From positions 25,252-89,251 of the forward strand of contig NZ_LNWY01000017.1 in assembly GCF_001681715.1 (NCBI RefSeq): a stretch of DNA of 64,000 nucleotides, written 5' to 3'. A program made the translations under genes and the position numbers. Below, piece after piece: positions 8,384 through 16,843 of this stretch. Origin of the DNA: Tritonibacter mobilis (GTDB lineage: Bacteria > Pseudomonadota > Alphaproteobacteria > Rhodobacterales > Rhodobacteraceae). Within the stretch, counting starts at the first letter, position 1; every line of letters starts with the position of its first letter. Below the pieces are notes generated by a model. The model searched no databases. It was not told the DNA's origin and saw nothing but the letters and a program-made list of their open reading frames with translations.

Positions 8384-9438
8384 TCCGTTTCCTCATACTA
8401 CCGGTGTTTGGTTTGACTAGCGTATTGACATCATGGGCTGCGCAGGCCGGGGTCGTCTATATTCCTGAAGGCAGTGCCGGTTCTGTCCTTATGGTCGAAA
8501 GCGAGACCGGCCAGCCGATCGGACGGATCGCAGGTGTCGAGGCGGTGCATGGGCTCGCCGGCGCGCCCGGCATCCCATATCTGGTGGCGGGTAGCTTCAC
8601 AGAGATCGACCATGAAAGCGCCGCGCAGACCGCCAAACCCGAGGGTGTCAGCCAGGCCGATCACAACGCCCATCACGCCAAACCCGCCAAGGCCGCGATG
8701 CCGACCAACAAAGGGCTAAGCCTCTTGTCAGTACTCGACGCTGGGACTGGGGAGGTCTTGCGGCGGATAGAGGTGCCGGGTGCGGTGCATCATACAGCAG
8801 TATCCCCCGATGGTCGCTGGGCCATGGCAACCCATCCAAGCGGTGATGGCGTATCGCTGATCGACTTGTCCACGCTGGAATATGCCGGTTTCATCACAAC
8901 CGGCCCGACACCAAATTATGTGTCGTTCAGCCCCGACAGCAGTCGCGCTTATGTCAGCAATACTGGGAACGGTACGCTCAGCGAACTAGACCTCGACCGG
9001 CGTATCCTGTCGCGCAACCTGCTTGCGGGAGAAGGACCCGAACATTTCGTCTTGTCCCGCGACGGCGCCACCGTCTTTGTCGTCGATGCCGAGGCGGGTG
9101 CAGTGCTGCGGCTGGACATTGCCTCGGGCGCTGAAACCGCGACCTATGGGTTCGGGGCCGAATTGCACGGGCTTGACCTGTCCGATGGTGAGGAGACTCT
9201 GTTCGTCGCGGTCAAGGGCGCCGATAAGGTGGCGGCCGTCGACCTGACCTCGGGTGCTGTCCGTCTGCAAGAGCTTGCTCCAGCGCCCTATCACCTGACC
9301 GCGGCCGATGGCAGTGAAATATTGCTCGTCAGCAGCCGTGAGGAAGCCAAGATCTGGGCGATTGATCAAGCCTCGCTTCAGGTAACATCCGAGATCGCGG
9401 TCGAAGGTGAAGGCCACCAAATAGTAGTCCTGCCCTAA
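8380..9438 (+). CDS. Exported YVTN-type beta-propeller protein
   Basis: This 352-residue protein has a signal peptide (cleavage near AAQAG). Its body is made of repeating blades: VHHTAVSPDGRWAMATH, PNYVSFSPDSSRAYVSN, EHFVLSRDGATVFVVD and LHGLDLSDGEETLFVAV. A His-rich insert (ADHNAHHAKPAK) near residues 90-105 could bind copper. The GTG start sits in the 4-bp overlap with the small gene upstream. Propellers of this kind often act as periplasmic scaffolds or metal-binding factors; the exact role is unknown. Confidence 0.8.
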   Translation: MIRFLILPVFGLTSVLTSWAAQAGVVYIPEGSAGSVLMVESETGQPIGRIAGVEAVHGLAGAPGIPYLVAGSFTEIDHESAAQTAKPEGVSQADHNAHHAKPAKAAMPTNKGLSLLSVLDAGTGEVLRRIEVPGAVHHTAVSPDGRWAMATHPSGDGVSLIDLSTLEYAGFITTGPTPNYVSFSPDSSRAYVSNTGNGTLSELDLDRRILSRNLLAGEGPEHFVLSRDGATVFVVDAEAGAVLRLDIASGAETATYGFGAELHGLDLSDGEETLFVAVKGADKVAAVDLTSGAVRLQELAPAPYHLTAADGSEILLVSSREEAKIWAIDQASLQVTSEIAVEGEGHQIVVLP

Positions 9439-9486
9439 TACCGGCAACCCGCTCTGCCAATCACATAGTCAACAAACGGACGCAGT

Positions 9487-11832
9487 ATGGAACATTCCAC
9501 CCACACCCATCAGACACCTGAAGGGACAGAGATCTTTACGTGCCCGATGCATCCTGAGGTGCGGCAATTCGTGTCGGGCAACTGCCCGAAATGTGGCATG
9601 CCCCTCGTTTCGGAACACGAGGCGGCAACCGCGTCGCATGCCCAGTGCCACGGTCGCGGCGGCACGGACGAACCAGGGGGCAACTACGACAGCGTACCCA
9701 CTGACTGGACCGGCAGTATCTATACCTGCCCGATGCACCCGCAGGTTCGCCAGACCGACCCGGGTTCCTGCCCGCTTTGCGGCATGGGGCTGGAACTGGA
9801 CGGCGCGGCTCTGGCCGATGACGGCCCCAATCCGGAACTGGTGGATTTCACCCGCCGGTTCCGGGTGGGTGCGGTGCTGACGCTGCCATTGCTGGTGTTC
9901 ACCATGGGACCTTATCTGGGCTTTCCGCAAGTGCGCGAGTGGTTCGGTGAGCGCATGACGCTGTGGATCGAACTGGCATTGGGCACACCGGTCGTCTGGT
10001 GGTGCGGCTGGCCGTTTATGATGCGGGGCTGGACGTCGTTCCGCACCCGGCATCTGAACATGTTCTCACTGATCTCAATGGGGGTGCTGGCCGCCTGGCT
10101 GTTCAGTGTCATTGCGGTGCTGGCGCCACAGATCTTTCCCGACGGGTTCCGCGATGTCGAGGGCAATGTTGGCGTCTATTTCGAGGCGGCGGCGGTGATC
10201 GTCACCCTCGTTCTGCTGGGTCAGGTGATGGAACTGCGCGCCCGCGAGGGCACTGGCAAGGCGATCCGGGCGCTTCTCGACATGGCCGCCAAGACCGCAC
10301 GGGTGATCCGCGACGACGGAAGCGAAGAGGAGATCGCCCTGGAGGCGGTACGGCCGGGCGACCGGCTGCGGGTGCGCCCCGGTGACAAGGTACCGGTGGA
10401 CGGGGTGGTGACCGAGGGCCGCTCTTCAGTCGATGAAAGCATGATCACCGGTGAACCTGTCCCGATTGAAAAGGTGGCGGGGGACCCGCTGACCGGCGCC
10501 ACCATCAACGGCACCGGCAGTCTGGTGATGCAGGCGACGCGGGTCGGCGCCGACACTATGCTGTCTCAGATCGTCGAAATGGTGTCGAATGCCCAACGCT
10601 CGCGCGCACCGATCCAGAAATACGCCGATCAGGTGGCCGGGATGTTCGTGCCTGTGGTGATTGTGATTGCCATCTTGTCGTTCATCGCCTGGGCGATATG
10701 GGGGCCAGCACCTGCCCTTTCTTATGCTCTCATTTCGGCTGTGGCAGTCCTCATCATCGCCTGTCCCTGCGCTCTGGGTCTGGCCACGCCGATGTCGATC
10801 ATGACCGCCACTGGGCGCGGCGCGCAGGCGGGCGTGCTGATCAAGAACGCCGAGGCGCTGGAGCGGTTCGAAAAGGTCGACACGCTGATCGTGGACAAGA
10901 CCGGCACGCTGACTGAAGGCAAGCCCCGTCTGGTCACGGTCCTCCCCGAACCGGGCCGTGACGAGGCCGAGGTATTGCGTCTGGCCGCCTCGCTGGAACG
11001 CGGATCAGAACACCCGCTGGCCGAAGCGATCGTGCGCGGCGCTGAAGAGCGCGGTGTGGACATGGCCAAAGCCAGCGATTTCGAGGCCGTGACCGGCAAG
11101 GGTGTGAGGGGCGTGGTCGATGGCCGCGCCGTGGCGTTAGGCAATCTCGCGCTGATCACCGATATGGGGCTTGAGGGGCGGGAGCTGGCCGACAAGGCCA
11201 ATGCCCGGCGTGACGAAGGTGAAACGGTCATGTTCGTCGTTCTCGAGGACGAGATTGCCGGGTTGGTCAGCGTGGCCGACCCGGTGAAGGAAACGACGCC
11301 AGCCGCGCTCAAGGCACTGCACGACCTGGGCTTTCGCATCATAATGGCAACCGGTGATAACGAGCGCACGGCCAAGTCCATTGGCGCGCGGCTGGGGATT
11401 GACGAGATCCGCGCCGATGTGCTGCCCGAGGACAAGGCGCGCATCGTGCGCGAGCTTCAGGCCGAGGGACGCAAGGTCGCTATGGCTGGCGACGGGGTCA
11501 ACGACGCCCCGGCTCTGGCGCAGGCCGATGTCGGCATTGCCATGGGCACTGGCGCGGATGTCGCAATCGAAAGCGCGGGCTTTACCCTTATCAAAGGCAA
11601 TTTGGACGGGATTGTGCGGGCCCGTCGGTTGGCGCGGGCGACGATGCGCAACATCCGGCAGAACCTGTTCTTCGCGCTGATCTACAACGCTTCTGGCGTG
11701 CCGGTGGCGGCGGGCGTTCTATATCCCGTCCTTGGCATTCTGATCAGCCCGATGTTCGCCGCTTTCGCGATGAGCGCATCGTCTATCTCAGTGGTTTTGA
11801 ACGCGCTGCGCCTGCGCGGCACGAAAATCTGA
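9487..11832 (+). CDS. copA: Copper-translocating P1B-type ATPase
   Basis: This 781-residue Cu+ exporter starts with two heavy-metal-binding zinc-ribbon-like domains rather than classical HMA domains: [10 protein letters not shown]...CPKCGMPL (residues 17-40) and [10 protein letters not shown]...CPLCGMGLE (79-103). Then come the membrane domain with the metal site [10 protein letters not shown] (Cys426), the phosphorylation motif [11 protein letters not shown] (Asp470), the nucleotide-domain HPLAEAI and the hinge [13 protein letters not shown]. It pumps copper (or silver) from cytoplasm to periplasm. Its stop overlaps the next start (TGATG). Confidence 0.95.
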   Translation: MEHSTHTHQTPEGTEIFTCPMHPEVRQFVSGNCPKCGMPLVSEHEAATASHAQCHGRGGTDEPGGNYDSVPTDWTGSIYTCPMHPQVRQTDPGSCPLCGMGLELDGAALADDGPNPELVDFTRRFRVGAVLTLPLLVFTMGPYLGFPQVREWFGERMTLWIELALGTPVVWWCGWPFMMRGWTSFRTRHLNMFSLISMGVLAAWLFSVIAVLAPQIFPDGFRDVEGNVGVYFEAAAVIVTLVLLGQVMELRAREGTGKAIRALLDMAAKTARVIRDDGSEEEIALEAVRPGDRLRVRPGDKVPVDGVVTEGRSSVDESMITGEPVPIEKVAGDPLTGATINGTGSLVMQATRVGADTMLSQIVEMVSNAQRSRAPIQKYADQVAGMFVPVVIVIAILSFIAWAIWGPAPALSYALISAVAVLIIACPCALGLATPMSIMTATGRGAQAGVLIKNAEALERFEKVDTLIVDKTGTLTEGKPRLVTVLPEPGRDEAEVLRLAASLERGSEHPLAEAIVRGAEERGVDMAKASDFEAVTGKGVRGVVDGRAVALGNLALITDMGLEGRELADKANARRDEGETVMFVVLEDEIAGLVSVADPVKETTPAALKALHDLGFRIIMATGDNERTAKSIGARLGIDEIRADVLPEDKARIVRELQAEGRKVAMAGDGVNDAPALAQADVGIAMGTGADVAIESAGFTLIKGNLDGIVRARRLARATMRNIRQNLFFALIYNASGVPVAAGVLYPVLGILISPMFAAFAMSASSISVVLNALRLRGTKI

Positions 11833-12794
11833 TGCAAAGTACGCAAAGAGATACGGTTTGGATTCTGGGCGGCACGGGTGTTGTCGGCCAGAACCTACTC
11901 CGCTTATTGCGCGCGCAAGAACTTGACCGGGTTATGACGGTGTCGCGACGCCCCCTTCTAGACGGTACAGCGCATTTGGCGCGAAACCTTGCAGACTCGC
12001 GGTCAGACTTTCCCTGCACACGCGGTGATATCGTGGTCAACCTGACCGAGCAAACCTCGGCCGAGCTCGTCAGGACTGTGTTACAACGGGGCGCCTGTTT
12101 TATCGAAAATTCTGCCAGCTCCGACTACATGATGACAATTCGGGAGATGGCTCGATCAGTAAGGGGTCCCGGCTTTCTGGTCGACGGTTGCGGCGTCGCG
12201 CCGGGGCTGACTAATCTGCTGGCCTACCAAGTATTGCAGATCCACCCGAATACCCGTGCGCTTGAAATTGTTGTAGATCTCGGTCTGGGCAAACACGCGG
12301 GAAAGGCGGCGTTGACATGGTTCATACGTAGCCTGGCGCGGCCTTATACCGCGAAAGTGGAGAGGGCTTGGCAGGTTCTATCCCCGGCCGATACCGAAAT
12401 CCGGGTCCAATGGCGGCAGGGTGATCAACTGAGTTTAGCCCTCGGTTTTCCGTTTGCCGAACAGCAGATCCTGGCCGAAGAGTTAGGGCCTGCTTGTGAC
12501 ACGGTTCAGTGCTTCCTGTCGATGAGACCTGGGTGGGTAACTCAATTGTTCAAGAGACTTCTTGGTCTGGGTGCGGGGCATGAAACGGGTACTATGACTT
12601 TATCATGTGGTGACCAGTCCGAAGCGACTGCCGCAGTGCTGGCACGAACCTTGCTTGCTGCAAGGCAGTTTAGTGGAGTTGGGCCAATTTGTCCCCTGCC
12701 TGAACTGTTGTCTCTCGAACAGGCATTTGAGGCGATTCATAAGGTTCATCACGATGCTTCTTTCCGCCACACGTCGCCGACGATCCTAGCCTGA
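11832..12794 (+). CDS. Saccharopine-dehydrogenase-like NAD(P)-binding protein
   Basis: This 320-residue cytoplasmic protein begins with a Rossmann motif (VWILGGTGVVGQNLLRLLRA). It has the family segment DIVVNLTEQTSAELVRTVLQ and FLVDGCGVAPGLTNLLAYQV, as in saccharopine dehydrogenase/reductase relatives. It is translationally coupled to the copper ATPase, an unexpected partner. The substrate is not known. The amino-acid permease gene follows after 28 bp, so the pair may handle an amino acid or a derived metallophore-like compound; that is speculation from gene order. Confidence 0.75.
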   Translation: MQSTQRDTVWILGGTGVVGQNLLRLLRAQELDRVMTVSRRPLLDGTAHLARNLADSRSDFPCTRGDIVVNLTEQTSAELVRTVLQRGACFIENSASSDYMMTIREMARSVRGPGFLVDGCGVAPGLTNLLAYQVLQIHPNTRALEIVVDLGLGKHAGKAALTWFIRSLARPYTAKVERAWQVLSPADTEIRVQWRQGDQLSLALGFPFAEQQILAEELGPACDTVQCFLSMRPGWVTQLFKRLLGLGAGHETGTMTLSCGDQSEATAAVLARTLLAARQFSGVGPICPLPELLSLEQAFEAIHKVHHDASFRHTSPTILA

Positions 12795-12822
12795 CACTGC
12801 TTCGGAAATAGGAAACACTTAA

Positions 12823-14169
12823 ATGAAGATGCAACAACACGAACACGGAGCGCCACCTAAAGATGGCGGGAGTATTAGCCTGACCAATGCGGTCGCGATG
12901 GGCACCGGAGTGATGATTGGAGCAGGGATATTTGCCTTGACTGGGCAGATCGCAGGGCTCGCAGGGCCTCTCTTCCCACTATCGTTTGTTTTGGGCGCTG
13001 TAGTGACGATGTTTAGTGCATACAGTTACATTGTTATGTCAAACGCTTGGCCATCGTCTGGTGGCATCGCAATGATCTTGACCAAGGCCTACGGTCCCGG
13101 CGCGGTGGCGGCGGCGGCCTCGGTGCTGATGGCGCTGTCGATGGTAATCAACGAAAGCTTGGTGGCGCGCACCTTTGCCACCTATGCACTGCGCCCCTTC
13201 GGCATTCAGGACGGGCCGCTGGTGCCCGCGATCGGCGTCGCGCTGATCGTGATGGCCTATTTGGTCAACGTCTCTGGAAACCGGTCGGTGGGCATTTGGT
13301 CGCTGGTGATGTCGGCGGTCAAGATCGGCGGTATCGCATTGTTTGGTATCGCCGCCCTGTGGGCCAGCGGAGTGGGAAACTGGGCACCCGTCGCCCGCCT
13401 GTCGGAGAACGGGATCACAGGTTTTGCCGCCTCGGTGGCGCTGTCGATCCTGGCGTTCAAGGGGTTCACGACGATCACCAACAGCGGCGGCGAGATCACC
13501 GATCCCAAACGCAATGTCGGGCGGACGATCCTGATTTCGATCGGGATCTGTGTCGTCGTCTATCTGCTGGTTGCGCTGGCGGTCGGATCGGCCCTGACAC
13601 CGGAGCAAATCCGACTGGCGCGCGACTATGCGTTGGCCGAGGCAGCGCAGCCCGTGTTGGGCCAGGCCGGGTTCTTTATGACTGTGGCACTTGCTATGGT
13701 GGCCACTGCGTCGGGCCTGATCGCCAGCGTCTTCGCAGTGTCACGCATGCTGACCATGCTAACCGAGATGAAGATGATCCCGCACAGCCATTTTGGCATG
13801 TCCGGCGGTATCCGGTCACACTTGCTGATCTACACGGTGGTGATCGCTGCCATCCTGACTGTGTTGTTTGATCTTGGCCGAATTGCCTCGCTTGGTGCGT
13901 TCTTCTATCTAGTGATGGACATGGTGGTGCATTGGGGCGTGTGGAAGAACATGCAACACCGGATTGCGGCCCGGGGTTGGATCATCCTGACGGCGCTGGC
14001 GTTGGACGCCGTCGTTTTGGTCACCTTCATGCTATTTAAGTGGCGTTCCGATTCCGTCACCGTCATCGTCGCTTTTGCCACTATATTGGTCGTTTTTCTG
14101 GCCGAGCGGCTGTATCTTGGGCGGTTCGTATCCCGGGATGACGTCTTAGATCATAGTGGGCATCAATAG
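12823..14169 (+). CDS. APC-superfamily amino-acid permease
   Basis: This 448-residue inner-membrane transporter has about twelve hydrophobic segments. The helix-1 signature is TNAVAMGTGVMIGAGIFAL, with the unwound GAGIF stretch that contacts substrate in this superfamily, and helix 6 contains LSILAFKGFTTITNSGGEI. An N-terminal His-bearing tail (MQQHEHGAPP) precedes it. It lies 28 bp behind the saccharopine-dehydrogenase-like gene in the same direction. The substrate cannot be read from sequence. Membership of a copper island suggests import or export of a copper-complexing amino acid, but this is inference. Confidence 0.85.
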   Translation: MKMQQHEHGAPPKDGGSISLTNAVAMGTGVMIGAGIFALTGQIAGLAGPLFPLSFVLGAVVTMFSAYSYIVMSNAWPSSGGIAMILTKAYGPGAVAAAASVLMALSMVINESLVARTFATYALRPFGIQDGPLVPAIGVALIVMAYLVNVSGNRSVGIWSLVMSAVKIGGIALFGIAALWASGVGNWAPVARLSENGITGFAASVALSILAFKGFTTITNSGGEITDPKRNVGRTILISIGICVVVYLLVALAVGSALTPEQIRLARDYALAEAAQPVLGQAGFFMTVALAMVATASGLIASVFAVSRMLTMLTEMKMIPHSHFGMSGGIRSHLLIYTVVIAAILTVLFDLGRIASLGAFFYLVMDMVVHWGVWKNMQHRIAARGWIILTALALDAVVLVTFMLFKWRSDSVTVIVAFATILVVFLAERLYLGRFVSRDDVLDHSGHQ

Positions 14170-14180
14170 GTTTAGTTGGG

Positions 14181-15410
14181 TCATGTCGCGCTGTCCTTTG
14201 GGCGCGGCGGACCCGGTCTCTCGATCAGAAACTCCAGAACCGCACGATAGCGAATGCGGGAATCTTCGAGCTGCTGATAGTAGCGGAAGAGCTCTTTCAG
14301 CGGTGCCGAAAAGTCCTTGTGTGCGGCCAGGACTGCGATCAGGGCACCTAGGGTGATTCGTTCTTCAATGACGAAATAGCCACCCAGCGAATAGAATAAG
14401 AACGGGGTAAGTGCGGTCAGAAAATTGTTGAGCGCCTTTGCCAGAAACTTGACCCGGTGAATACGATAACGGATTTGCTCCAGCTCTCGCAATGAAGACG
14501 CCGTTTTTCTGATACCATCAAGACCATTTTGCTCAGGCGATAATTGCTCGGCTAGGCCGCAAGTCAGTACCCGCATGGCCCGGATGCGTTCGCGGCTCAG
14601 CTGGTTCACGATCCGTTGCAGATAGGGTAGTAAGGCCAGTTGTACTGGTAAAACGGTAAGTGCCGCAGCCCCTAGGATCGGGTCCTGAAGGAACATGAAC
14701 AACAGGATAGTTAGCAGCGTCCCGCCTTGGGTCACCGGTAAAGCGATCAGATCGGCAGCGAAACCGCCGATCGGTTCTACTTCAGCACCCAGGACTTGCA
14801 CGATTTCGCTCTGGCGATGGTGCGGCAACCGATACCGCCAATGCCGATAGATCAGCAGCCTCAACCGCCTGAGCAAATGTTCTGCGACCAGACCCTTGCA
14901 CCTGTTCAGCGTGTATTTGCCCAGACCGTTCAGCGAGATCGCGGCAAGATAGATGGTGCTGAATAGGCCCAGCATTTGCGTCTGACTGAGAGTGAAGTCG
15001 AAAATCTCGACCGGTCCAGCCGACGGTTCCAGTACATTGTTCACGATCTGTTTGGGCATTTCCAGCGAGAGATAAAGTGGGGGCATCAGCGAAAGGCTGA
15101 GCAGCAGTAGACCCACTTGACGACGGCCGGTTCTGCGCAGGAGCTGAGTGAGCAGGTTCCGATCCAGCCCGCCGATGCGCGGCCTCCTCCGGTGCCTAAG
15201 GTCGCGTTTATCATGGTGTTGTAGCAGCGGCCGCAATGTGCGGACTATCAACGCAAGCAACGATATCATGAGCAGCGAGGGGGCAAGCACCAGGATCAGA
15301 TGCATCAGAGGATGTACCCAAGTGGGGGCTCCGCTGTCGTAGTCTGTCCCCAACCACCCGGCGGCTGTATGCGCCAGCGTGTGAATCTCCGGGAACCAAG
15401 AACCAGTCAT
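14181..15410 (-). CDS. ABC transporter transmembrane domain without ATPase domain
   Basis: This 409-residue protein has the arrangement of an ABC exporter membrane domain: helices near 33-57, 95-118, 150-170 and 250-290, a coupling region RLRLLIYRHWRYRLPHHRQS, and a last pair near 320-350. It ends at FLIERPGPPRPKDSAT, where an ordinary exporter would continue into the nucleotide-binding domain. No Walker A or LSGGQ motif follows in any frame before the convergent permease gene 11 bp away. It may be a dedicated TMD-only protein using a separate ATPase, or a truncated gene. Confidence 0.75.
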   Translation of the reverse strand: MTGSWFPEIHTLAHTAAGWLGTDYDSGAPTWVHPLMHLILVLAPSLLMISLLALIVRTLRPLLQHHDKRDLRHRRRPRIGGLDRNLLTQLLRRTGRRQVGLLLLSLSLMPPLYLSLEMPKQIVNNVLEPSAGPVEIFDFTLSQTQMLGLFSTIYLAAISLNGLGKYTLNRCKGLVAEHLLRRLRLLIYRHWRYRLPHHRQSEIVQVLGAEVEPIGGFAADLIALPVTQGGTLLTILLFMFLQDPILGAAALTVLPVQLALLPYLQRIVNQLSRERIRAMRVLTCGLAEQLSPEQNGLDGIRKTASSLRELEQIRYRIHRVKFLAKALNNFLTALTPFLFYSLGGYFVIEERITLGALIAVLAAHKDFSAPLKELFRYYQQLEDSRIRYRAVLEFLIERPGPPRPKDSAT

Positions 15411-15427
15411 TATTAGGGGAAATCCAG

Positions 15428-15462
15428 AAAAATGCGCGGCAACCCCATCGAATTGCCGCGCA
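15428..15462 (-). terminator. Rho-independent terminator of the cupredoxin gene
   Basis: A perfect 10-bp stem, TGCGCGGCAA with TTGCCGCGCA and a 10-nt loop, lies 41 bp beyond the cupredoxin stop. On the minus strand it is followed by five T residues (the A run at 15428-15432). It should end the leftward copper transcript before the ABC membrane gene at 15410. Confidence 0.75.
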
Positions 15463-15502
15463 AGTGGGCACCTTTTTCGTTGAGTGGTGAGGTGCCGGGA
15501 GG

Positions 15503-16003
15503 TTAGTTTACAGCGACTTTCCCGAACATGCCGGATTCGTAGTGACCGGGGATTAGGCAGGCGACCTCGAAGGTGCCGGGATTGCTGAAGGTCCAGATGA
15601 TTTCGCCCTTTTCACCTGGCTCTAGCGTAATTGCGTTCGGACTCCGGTGGGTTTCCATCTGCTGTGCCATCGCTTCCTTGTGCATGGCATTCCGCTCGAG
15701 GGTATCTAGGATGAACTCATGCTCCAGTTCACCTTTGTTGGTCACCATAAAGCGGATTGTTTCGCCTTTCTTGATTTCGAAATCCGACGGGGTAAAGATC
15801 ATCTCGCCGTCGTCAGTTTCGCTCATCGTTACCATGATCATGCGGTTTACCTGGCTTGCCTTTCCTGGCATGCCCGTTTCCATCATGTCTGAATGACCGC
15901 CACCGCCGTGGCCCTTGCTTTCGTCACCATGGCCGGAAGGGCCAGCCATAGCGATACTACTGCCGATCACGGTTACGAAGGTGGCCGCGAGAAGGTTTTT
16001 CAT
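15503..16003 (-). CDS. Periplasmic cupredoxin-domain copper-binding protein
   Basis: This 166-residue protein has a signal peptide (cleavage near AMAGP), then a His/Met-rich leader (GHGDESKGHGGGGHSDMMETGM) and a cupredoxin fold. The type 1 copper ligands are visible as the His in LEHEFI and the terminal loop CLIPGHYESGM (Cys, His, Met). It resembles CopI/plastocyanin-like copper-tolerance proteins and probably binds Cu in the periplasm. It is the distal gene of the leftward block after copA and copB and has its own terminator. Confidence 0.88.
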   Translation of the reverse strand: MKNLLAATFVTVIGSSIAMAGPSGHGDESKGHGGGGHSDMMETGMPGKASQVNRMIMVTMSETDDGEMIFTPSDFEIKKGETIRFMVTNKGELEHEFILDTLERNAMHKEAMAQQMETHRSPNAITLEPGEKGEIIWTFSNPGTFEVACLIPGHYESGMFGKVAVN

Positions 16004-16080
16004 AATTAACTCCTGTTAAGTCTGAGGGTAGGTGATATTGGCGGCGCAGCGATTTTTGGCTGACCACGCCGCTGGTGACC

Positions 16081-16100
16081 GGGCTGGCTGCAGCCAGCCC
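16081..16100. repeat. Perfect palindrome between cupredoxin gene and copB
   Basis: GGGCTGGCTGCAGCCAGCCC is fully self-complementary and lies 10 bp beyond the copB stop on the minus strand. There is no T run on that side, so it is at most a weak terminator or an RNA-processing hairpin that could give the cupredoxin a different level from copA and copB. Confidence 0.5.
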
Positions 16101-16109
16101 GATTTCAAG

Positions 16110-16814
16110 TCAGAACATCAGTCTGGTTCCGAACACGACCGAGAGCACGCCGTTCTTATCGCCTGCGGCGCGGATAAGATCCGCAGTGCCGCCGTAGGAT
16201 CGTTCGTAGTTCACCCCGACATAAGGCGAGACGGCTCGGTCAATCAGGTCGTAGCTGAGCCGCAGCCCTGCTTCGATCGTGGCACCGCCAGCGGCCTGAT
16301 CGTAGGCCAAGTCATCTTGCAGTGGCACGGTCAACTCAAGGTTCGGAGTCAGGATCAGCCGGTTTGTCAGCATCGCCTCGTATTCGCCCTCGAAGCGAAA
16401 GAAGGAGTGGTCCGACAGATAAAGGTCAGCGTCGATCTCGAACCATTGCGGTGCCAGTCCCTTGAGACCCAGAACCGCGTTATAGCGATCCGGCATGCCG
16501 TCGGGTGTGCTTGCCTGAATGCCAACCACCGCATCGAAGAAGGTTGAAACCGGGAATTGCAGGCGCAGCTGGTTTTCGAGCGCCTCGAATCCTTCCGTCC
16601 CCTGTACACGCTCGCCTTCACTGCGCCAGACGAGTTTCAGTTCGTCGGTGCCGATCAGGGCATCGAAATCCCATACAAAGCTGTCTTCGCCATCTCCCTG
16701 CCGGTATTCTAGCAGTTCGGCCTGAAACCCGTAGATCAGCTGTTCCGCCTGCGCTGGAAGCGCCCAAGCCATCGCCATCGCCCCGGCGAGGGCGGCATTG
16801 CGCATTCTATTCAT
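16110..16814 (-). CDS. copB: Copper resistance protein B, outer-membrane beta-barrel
   Basis: The start chosen is the ATG at 16814, which gives a clean signal peptide (NAALAGAMAMAWALPAQAEQ) and a 234-residue protein; the longer frame upstream overlaps copA and is Arg-rich. The mature part alternates strands as in CopB/PcoB: LIYGFQAELLEYRQGDG, WFEIDADLYLSDHSFFRFEG and SYDLIDRAVSPYVGVNYER, ending in the barrel-type FGTRLMF. Compared with the Pseudomonas protein it lacks the Met-rich N-terminal repeats. It lies 29 bp after copA. Confidence 0.88.
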   Translation of the reverse strand: MNRMRNAALAGAMAMAWALPAQAEQLIYGFQAELLEYRQGDGEDSFVWDFDALIGTDELKLVWRSEGERVQGTEGFEALENQLRLQFPVSTFFDAVVGIQASTPDGMPDRYNAVLGLKGLAPQWFEIDADLYLSDHSFFRFEGEYEAMLTNRLILTPNLELTVPLQDDLAYDQAAGGATIEAGLRLSYDLIDRAVSPYVGVNYERSYGGTADLIRAAGDKNGVLSVVFGTRLMF

Positions 16815-16843
16815 CTCTGTGTCTCTTTCCTTGGGTAAACGCA

